Below, piece after piece: positions 6,363 to 11,038 of a DNA stretch of 11,038 nt. A program made the translations under genes and the position numbers. The notes beneath the pieces were generated by a model. It searched no databases. It was not told the origin of the DNA and worked only from the letters and a program-made list of their open reading frames with translations. Source of the DNA: an uncultured Prevotellaceae bacterium (GTDB lineage Bacteria; Bacteroidota; Bacteroidia; Bacteroidales; Bacteroidaceae). The stretch's first letter is position 1. Every line of letters begins with the position of its first letter. The stretch covers positions 1 through 11,038 of the forward strand of contig CAMJLI010000056.1 of NCBI GenBank assembly GCA_946406585.1, given 5' to 3'.

Positions 6363-8777
6363 ATGATTACCAAGATATTTAGAATCATATGTGCAGGAAT
6401 CGTGGGATTCAGTCTGTTCCCATTGGTCACCTCCTGCTCGCCCGATGAGTTCAATGGTGCAGATGAGACCAGGATCCCCGTGCTCAAAGACCAGGACTTC
6501 CAAATCATAGTTGACCAAGAGACCAACCAGATGATAGCAATCTACACCCCACCTCCAGGCACATATCCCATCTGGATAATCGACGGCAGCTCCTACTCAA
6601 CCCTCGCCGAAGTAGGTTACAAGAACTCAGAAGCCGGCACACACACCCTTGGGCTGAAGTTGGGCAACCGCAATGGTTTCAGCCAAGGCACCCTCACGAG
6701 GAACTTTACGTTCAACGAGACCAAGATAGACTACTCTGCCGACTTCCGCAAGATAACGGGCAAGGAGTGGCGCTTTGCCAACAAGGAAGAGGCACACTTG
6801 GCTTGCGGTCCTGCGGGAACAGCAGGCACCGAATGGTGGAAGGCAAGTGCCGACGAGAAGAAGGCATTCGGAATGTACGACGACCGCATCTCGTTCACAG
6901 CCGAAAACCGCAAGGGCGGCACATTCACCTACAATGCCGGTGAAGATGGCCTGACATACGTGAACAAAGGCACTACCAAATGGGGAACTGGTGCAGAAGA
7001 CTTTGATGCCAACGTAGGCAACCAGACCACCACCTGGAGTTTCGAAGTATATGACTGGGAAGATGCAGAAGGCAATGTGACACCACAGACCTACATCCAA
7101 CTTGCCCCCAACAGCGCATTCCCATATATCAGCGGCGACGAGCAATATGAAAACCCCAAATTCCGTATTGAGACACTGACAGCCAAGAAACTCGTGTTGT
7201 TATATGAGCCCAAAGACCGCAGCATAGCATGGCGTTTCATCTTCACGAGCGAGGAGGCAGAAAAAGAATGGTCAGGCTTCGATCCCAACAGCGACTTCAA
7301 CATGTGGAAGAACGTTCAGTACACAATGTCCTACTACTACGCCCCAGGATGGGTTCAGATTGACAACCCAGGTTTCGAGGCAAATGGCAACGATTACTAC
7401 ATCACACTGCCACAAGCCACATCCGACCAATGGCAAGCACAAGTGGCATTCAAGACCACCAACATTTCCACATCTGCCAACAACCACTATGACTTCTCCT
7501 GCATCATAAACAGCGACAAGGACCTTAACGGTGCAACCGTGAAGCTCGTATTGGATGGCGACGACAACACCTTCTACTTTGCCGACCGCATCGACCTCAA
7601 GGCAGGCGAAGACTACATATTCTGGAAGAGCGACATGCCCGGCATCGACATGGAAAGGGTGAACCTGTTCTTCGACTTCGGTGGTTGCCAGGCCGACACA
7701 CACATCAACATCTCAGGCATCGTGCTGAAGAACCATGCTGACGACGATGGCACAGTGCCTCCAGGCGACGTGCCAGTGACTCCCGACACCCCAACTATGG
7801 ACTGGGACTACAATGCGGGCAGCAACCTATGGAAAGCCGTGGACGACGGAAGCATGTTTGATGCCTTCGGCTACTACTTTGCCGACAATGGATGGGGCCC
7901 AATACCTTACCAGGAAGCAACACATAGTGGCGACACTTATGAAATCACCCTGCCAGAAGGTCTTGGCGGTTCACAATGGCAAGGACAGTTCCACATCGAC
8001 ACGAAGTTGAAGGCCAGCGCCAGCAAGACATACAATTTCTATCTTGTGATGGAAGCCGACAACGACTGTCCGCAAGTGACATTCAAGCTCACAGACGCGG
8101 GCGACACCAACTTCTTCCTGGAAGAGCGCAACGACGTGAAAGCCGACATGCCATTCGTCCTGAAGCGCGAAGGCCTGACCCTCAGGGAAGGCAAGGACGC
8201 TGAATCCATCCGCTTGTTCTTCGACTTCGGAGGTTCACCCGGTGGCACCCACATCAAGATAAGCAAGATATACTTCGAAGAAGCCGTATCCTTGAATTAC
8301 GATGATGCCGACAACCTCTGGAAAGCCGTGGATGACGGAAGCAAGTTTGATGCCTTCGGCTACTACTTTGCCGACAATGGCTGGGGAGGCATACCCTACG
8401 AGGAAGTGAAACACAGCGGCAACAGCTACGAGCTGGCACTGCCAGAGGGCCTCGGCGGCCAGCAATGGCAAGGACAGTTCCACATCGACACGAAGCTGAC
8501 AGCGAGCGCCAGCAAGACATACAACGTGCAGTTGCAGATTGAAGCCGACGCAGACCTGCCACAAGTGACATTCAAGCTCACCGACGCCGGTGACACCAAC
8601 TTCCTCTTCGAACAGCGCATCGACGTGACAGGCGACGAGCCAAACGTGTTGACATGGAAGGGAGTATCCTTGAAAGAAGGCAAAGACGCCTCGGCACTTC
8701 GCTTCTTCTTCGACTTTGGCGGTTCGCCAGGTGGCTCTAAAGTGAAAATCAGCAAGATCGTATTAAAGGAAAATTAA
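6363..8777 (+). CDS. Multidomain surface glycan-binding lipoprotein with three CBM-like units
   Basis: An 804-residue lipoprotein in the SusE/F (SGBP-B) position, predicted to bind polysaccharide at the cell surface; no catalytic motif is visible. The lipobox is L-V-T-S-C25, followed by S-P-D-E-F, an acidic stretch consistent with surface export. Domains in order: a PKD/Ig-like beta domain at about 40-118 (with AGTHTLGLKLGNRNG at 91-105); a domain of about 185 residues (119-305) with WRFANKEEAHLACGP, WWKASADEKKAFGMYDDR and TYNAGEDGLTYVN stretches, resembling a beta-rich region found in other Bacteroidota glycan-binding proteins; a first, diverged CBM-like unit at about 312-457; a Pro/Thr/Asp linker at 458-478; and two closely related units at 480-642 and 643-804. 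The units look like CBM4/9-type beta-sandwiches (NLWKAVDDG, QWQGQFHIDT, FFDFGG...KISKI), though the family assignment needs a profile search. The closely spaced GH16 gene downstream suggests a beta-glucan ligand. Start and frame are clear. Confidence 0.85.
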   Translation: MITKIFRIICAGIVGFSLFPLVTSCSPDEFNGADETRIPVLKDQDFQIIVDQETNQMIAIYTPPPGTYPIWIIDGSSYSTLAEVGYKNSEAGTHTLGLKLGNRNGFSQGTLTRNFTFNETKIDYSADFRKITGKEWRFANKEEAHLACGPAGTAGTEWWKASADEKKAFGMYDDRISFTAENRKGGTFTYNAGEDGLTYVNKGTTKWGTGAEDFDANVGNQTTTWSFEVYDWEDAEGNVTPQTYIQLAPNSAFPYISGDEQYENPKFRIETLTAKKLVLLYEPKDRSIAWRFIFTSEEAEKEWSGFDPNSDFNMWKNVQYTMSYYYAPGWVQIDNPGFEANGNDYYITLPQATSDQWQAQVAFKTTNISTSANNHYDFSCIINSDKDLNGATVKLVLDGDDNTFYFADRIDLKAGEDYIFWKSDMPGIDMERVNLFFDFGGCQADTHINISGIVLKNHADDDGTVPPGDVPVTPDTPTMDWDYNAGSNLWKAVDDGSMFDAFGYYFADNGWGPIPYQEATHSGDTYEITLPEGLGGSQWQGQFHIDTKLKASASKTYNFYLVMEADNDCPQVTFKLTDAGDTNFFLEERNDVKADMPFVLKREGLTLREGKDAESIRLFFDFGGSPGGTHIKISKIYFEEAVSLNYDDADNLWKAVDDGSKFDAFGYYFADNGWGGIPYEEVKHSGNSYELALPEGLGGQQWQGQFHIDTKLTASASKTYNVQLQIEADADLPQVTFKLTDAGDTNFLFEQRIDVTGDEPNVLTWKGVSLKEGKDASALRFFFDFGGSPGGSKVKISKIVLKEN
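7296..7733 (+). repeat. Diverged CBM-like unit 1 of the binding lipoprotein
   Basis: Residues 312-457 share the frame of landmarks seen in units 2 and 3: an N-terminal W (W315), YYYAPGW, YYITLP, QWQAQVAF, LVLDGDDNTF, RIDLKAGE and a closing LFFDFGG...INISGIVLK. The spacing between landmarks differs from units 2 and 3, so this copy is older or has different loops. It is joined to unit 2 by a proline-rich linker. Confidence 0.6.
7800..8288 (+). repeat. Tandem CBM-like unit 2 (489 bp)
   Basis: This unit (residues 480-642) aligns without any gap to the next unit at a constant offset of 163 residues. By hand alignment over residues 487-640, about 112 of 154 positions are identical (near 73%). Two long stretches, 7856-7891 (36 bp) and 7974-8006 (33 bp), are identical in DNA to 8345-8380 and 8463-8495, which indicates a fairly recent duplication or gene conversion. 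Confidence 0.88.
8289..8774 (+). repeat. Tandem CBM-like unit 3 (486 bp plus stop)
   Basis: This second copy of the duplicated unit (residues 643-804) ends the protein. Most substitutions relative to unit 2 fall in two clusters: residues 720-732, against 557-569 in unit 2, and residues 747-770, against 584-607 in unit 2. The core strands (FGYYFADNGWG, QWQGQFHIDTKL, FFDFGGSPGG) are unchanged. If binding aromatics differ between copies they should be sought in these variable segments; W765 in unit 3 replaces R602 of unit 2. Confidence 0.88.
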
Positions 8778-8790
8778 AAACACACATAAA

Positions 8791-9903
8791 ATGAAAAAGC
8801 TCATGTTCAATACAATAGCGTTATCATTAGTTGTAGCTTTAACAAGTTGCGGCGGAGACGTATACGAAAACAATGCCCCTGTGACGGTAGGAAACACAAC
8901 AATCAGCGTGGAGCAAGAAAAGATCGATGTCTCCTCGGATGGCGGCAGCTACACGGTCAGTGTTTCCACCACTGGATTGGAATGGGGAGCATACTCAGAT
9001 GTAAAATTCATCAGTACGACAGCCAAGGCCTCCAGCGCCCCATCGGGTAGTCTGATAATAGACGTGGAAGCCAACCCAGACACCACACCAAGAGAAGGTT
9101 CGGTAATTGTCATGTCGGGCCTCACTCGCAAGGCGATCAAAATTTCACAAGCAGCGGCACGGGAATCGGCATACAATGCGCCTGATGGCTATCATCTGGT
9201 ATGGCAGGACGAGTTCAATAGCGGTACCGAACTTAATGCCGACAACTGGACTCATGAAGTACAGAATTCCGGTTGGGTGAACAACGAACTCCAAAACTAC
9301 GTGAACCACAAGAGTCCGGAAGGCAACCTCGTGACCGAAATAAAGAATGGACACCTCCAGATACACTGCTTCAAGGAGAACGGCAAGATATATTCCGGCC
9401 GCGTGTATGCCAAAGTAAGGGAAGGATGGACATATGGCTATATCGAGGCTTCCATCAAGTTGCCAAAAGGCAGGGGCACATGGCCGGCATTCTGGATGAT
9501 GCCAGTCAACTTCAAGTCATGGCCCGCCGACGGAGAGATAGACATCATGGAGGAAGTGGGCAACAACGCCAACTATGTGTCAAGCAGCCTGCATGCCAAT
9601 TCCCACGTACATTCCAATGGCACGCAAGTGACCCATGAAATGAAATGTGAAGGAGCAGAAGACGACTTCCACACCTACGCCATGGAGTGGACCTCCAAGA
9701 ACATCACGACCTATGTAGATGGCAAGGTGCAGCTAAGCTACGACAACCGTGGTCTCGGTCGTGACGATTGGCCATACGACGACCCCTTCTACATCATCTT
9801 CAACCTCGCCTGGGGCGGCAGTTGGGGTGGTGCCCAAGGAGTGAACGAGGCAGACCTTCCTGTTACAATGGAGGTGGACTACGTGCGAGTATTCCAAAAA
9901 TAA
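8791..9903 (+). CDS. GH16 endo-beta-glucanase (laminarinase-like) lipoprotein with BACON-like domain
   Basis: A 370-residue lipoprotein predicted to hydrolyse internal beta-1,3 bonds (or beta-1,3/1,4 bonds next to beta-1,3 linkages) in glucans by a retaining mechanism. The signal peptide ends A-L-T-S-C20. Residues about 36-122 form a BACON-like Ig domain (SVEQEKIDVSSDGGSYTVSV ... KAIKISQAA). The catalytic GH16 domain spans about 133-370: VWQDEFN (137-143), GWVNNELQNYV (161-171), and the active-site motif E249-I-D251-I-M-E254, where E249 is the nucleophile and E254 the acid/base. The methionine insert (ExDxME) is typical of laminarinases and related enzymes, whereas compact lichenases have ExDxE. 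The C-terminus YVRVFQK is usual for the family. The residues after the lipidated cysteine are G-G-D-V, a weaker surface signal than in the two preceding lipoproteins, so location (surface or periplasmic face) is less certain. It starts 13 bp after the previous stop codon, so co-transcription is very likely. Confidence 0.93.
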   Translation: MKKLMFNTIALSLVVALTSCGGDVYENNAPVTVGNTTISVEQEKIDVSSDGGSYTVSVSTTGLEWGAYSDVKFISTTAKASSAPSGSLIIDVEANPDTTPREGSVIVMSGLTRKAIKISQAAARESAYNAPDGYHLVWQDEFNSGTELNADNWTHEVQNSGWVNNELQNYVNHKSPEGNLVTEIKNGHLQIHCFKENGKIYSGRVYAKVREGWTYGYIEASIKLPKGRGTWPAFWMMPVNFKSWPADGEIDIMEEVGNNANYVSSSLHANSHVHSNGTQVTHEMKCEGAEDDFHTYAMEWTSKNITTYVDGKVQLSYDNRGLGRDDWPYDDPFYIIFNLAWGGSWGGAQGVNEADLPVTMEVDYVRVFQK

Positions 9904-9986
9904 AAATAGAAGAAAAGGTTTTTCAATGGTTAGTTAGAAAAGATTGGTTTCAGGATAACTTTTTTTAATTGAAAGGAACCAGCAAT
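9904..9986. other. 83-bp spacer before the GH3 gene
   Basis: This is the longest gap within the operon. It is AT-rich with a T-run at 9960-9966 but has no convincing terminator stem, and no full TAnnTTTG promoter match (the nearest is TAACTTTT at 9956-9963). It contains no gene that I can support. Confidence 0.5.
9972..9977 (+). promoter_or_regulatory. Shine-Dalgarno-like site before the GH3 gene
   Basis: AAAGGA ends 9 nt before the ATG at 9987. It stands out because none of the other starts in this window has a comparable purine core, in line with the rarity of Shine-Dalgarno use in Bacteroidota. It supports the chosen start. Confidence 0.45.
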
Positions 9987-11038
9987 ATGAAAAAATACAT
10001 CATAACATTGGCGACGGTTCTCGTGGCGGGAACAATCCAAGCCCAACAGCCAGTCTATCTCGACGAGAGCAAAGACATGGAAGTCAGGGTGGAAGATGCC
10101 CTGAGCAGGATGACCCTCAATGAGAAGATAGCCGTCATCCATGCCCAGTCCAAGTTTTCGAGTCCTGGCATCCAACGTCTTGGATTCCGCGACTTCTGGA
10201 CCGACGACGGTCCACATGGCGTGCGTCCCGACGTGCTATGGGACGAATGGGAACAAGCAGGCCAGACCAACGACTCCTGTGTGGCATTTCCCGCATTGAC
10301 GTGCCTGGCAGCCACATGGAACCCGGATATGTCGCGTCTCTATGGCGAGAGTCTTGGCGAGGAAGCCCTTTATCGAGGAAAGTCAATGATTCTTGGCCCT
10401 GGCGTCAACATCTACCGCACCCCTCTCAACGGCAGGAATTTCGAATACATGGGCGAAGACCCATACCTTGCCTCGCGCATGGTGGTGCCATACGTGCAAG
10501 GTCTTCAGTCGAAAGGAGTGGCTGCCTGTGTGAAGCATTATGCCCTGAACAACGACGAGGACTACCGCCACCAGGTGAATGTCATTGTCGACGACCGCAC
10601 ACTGCACGAGATATACCTCCCTGCCTTCCGTGCCGCCGTCATGGAAGGAAAAGCCTGGGGCATCATGGGTGCCTACAACCTATACAAGAACCAGCACAAC
10701 TGCCACAACGAGATAATGCTGAACAAGATCCTGAAACACGACTGGAAGTATGATGGTGTCGTGGTTTCCGACTGGGGCGGCGCCCATGATACAGACCAAG
10801 CCGTGCGCTACGGACTCGACATGGAATTCGGCACATGGACAGACGGACTCACAATGGGCAAGACCAATGCCTACGACAGCTACTACCTGGCAGATGCATA
10901 CAAGCAAGCCATCCGTGAGGGGAAATACACGGAGAAGGAACTGAACGACAAGGTACGCCGTGTGTTGCGTCTTTTTTTCCGCACCACGATGAACAGCCAC
11001 AAGGGATTTGGGTTCCTCTGTTCCGAGAGCCATTATGC
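9987..11038 (+). CDS. GH3 beta-glucosidase, 5' part (cut by window end)
   Basis: The reading frame stays open from the ATG at 9987 to the last base, giving 350 codons of a family whose members are usually about 750-860 residues. A type I signal peptide (residues 1-19, cleavage after TIQA) predicts a periplasmic enzyme without a lipid anchor. The visible part is essentially the whole (beta/alpha)8 domain of glycoside hydrolase family 3: WTDDGPHGVRPD (71-82), GPGVNIYRTPLNGRNFEYMGEDPY (137-160), the K183-H184 pair, and the nucleophile D262 in VVSDWGG. The acid/base residue would be in the missing C-terminal part. Family members remove terminal glucose (or related sugars) from beta-linked oligosaccharides, a sensible last step after the GH16 enzyme. 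A T7 run at 10972-10978 does not break the frame (LFFRTTMN continues the family pattern). Confidence 0.92.
   Translation, partial: MKKYIITLATVLVAGTIQAQQPVYLDESKDMEVRVEDALSRMTLNEKIAVIHAQSKFSSPGIQRLGFRDFWTDDGPHGVRPDVLWDEWEQAGQTNDSCVAFPALTCLAATWNPDMSRLYGESLGEEALYRGKSMILGPGVNIYRTPLNGRNFEYMGEDPYLASRMVVPYVQGLQSKGVAACVKHYALNNDEDYRHQVNVIVDDRTLHEIYLPAFRAAVMEGKAWGIMGAYNLYKNQHNCHNEIMLNKILKHDWKYDGVVVSDWGGAHDTDQAVRYGLDMEFGTWTDGLTMGKTNAYDSYYLADAYKQAIREGKYTEKELNDKVRRVLRLFFRTTMNSHKGFGFLCSESHY

Noticed and set aside
9956..9963. Internal promoter element TAACTTTT before GH3
   Set aside because: It lacks the conserved final G of TAnnTTTG and has no -33 partner; the AT-rich spacer makes such near-matches common.
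9943..9986. Terminator or attenuator hairpin between GH16 and GH3 (ATTGGTT against AACCAGCAAT, T7 run inside)
   Set aside because: The stem needs a 2-nt bulge and the T-run is in the loop rather than after the stem, so it does not fit an intrinsic terminator, and a regulatory fold is only speculative.
10972..10978. Possible frameshift in GH3 at a T7 homopolymer
   Set aside because: The frame continues as LFFRTTMN...FGFLCSESHYA, which agrees with the usual GH3 sequence on both sides of the run.
1..11038. CRISPR array, insertion sequence, tRNA or rRNA gene
   Set aside because: I saw no regularly spaced short repeats, transposase motifs with terminal repeats, or RNA gene signatures; the only strong repeats are the protein-coding units at 7800-8774.

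Overview
The window reads as a piece of a Bacteroidota chromosome, most likely order Bacteroidales and plausibly a Prevotella/Bacteroides-type gut or rumen organism. The evidence is a SusC/SusD pair, lipoprotein signals followed by acidic residues, A-rich untranslated leaders with almost no Shine-Dalgarno sequences, and TAnnTTTG-type -7 promoter elements. The species cannot be named from the sequence alone.

Layout, all genes on the + strand: (1) 151-1236, a membrane-anchored calcineurin-like metallophosphoesterase, apparently a separate housekeeping gene with its own candidate promoter. (2) 1237-1543, a 307-bp AT-rich intergenic region with a TAnnTTTG promoter element just upstream of the operon. 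(3) 1544 to beyond the window end, a polysaccharide utilization locus (PUL): susC-like TonB-dependent transporter (1544-4759), susD-like glycan-binding lipoprotein (4783-6333), a large multidomain surface glycan-binding lipoprotein in the SusE/F position (6363-8777), a GH16 endo-beta-glucanase lipoprotein with a BACON-like domain (8791-9903), and the first 350 codons of a periplasmic GH3 beta-glucosidase (9987-11038, cut by the window). Gaps between the first four PUL genes are 13-29 bp, so one transcript is likely; an 83-bp gap precedes GH3.

How the genes would work together (inference from family knowledge): the GH16 enzyme, probably at the cell surface, cuts a beta-glucan. The motif EIDIME and the GWVNNELQ stretch point to beta-1,3-glucan (laminarin-like), with mixed-linkage beta-glucan possible. 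The SusD-like protein and the multidomain binding lipoprotein capture oligosaccharides, SusC imports them using TonB energy, and the GH3 exo-enzyme releases glucose in the periplasm. No regulator (hybrid two-component system, SusR, ECF sigma/anti-sigma) lies inside the window.

No wholly new system was found. The most distinctive item is the binding lipoprotein: a PKD/Ig-like domain, an unassigned roughly 185-residue domain, and three carbohydrate-binding-module-like units. The last two units are an exact 163-residue, gap-free tandem duplication at about 73% amino-acid identity, with perfect DNA identity blocks of 36 and 33 bp.
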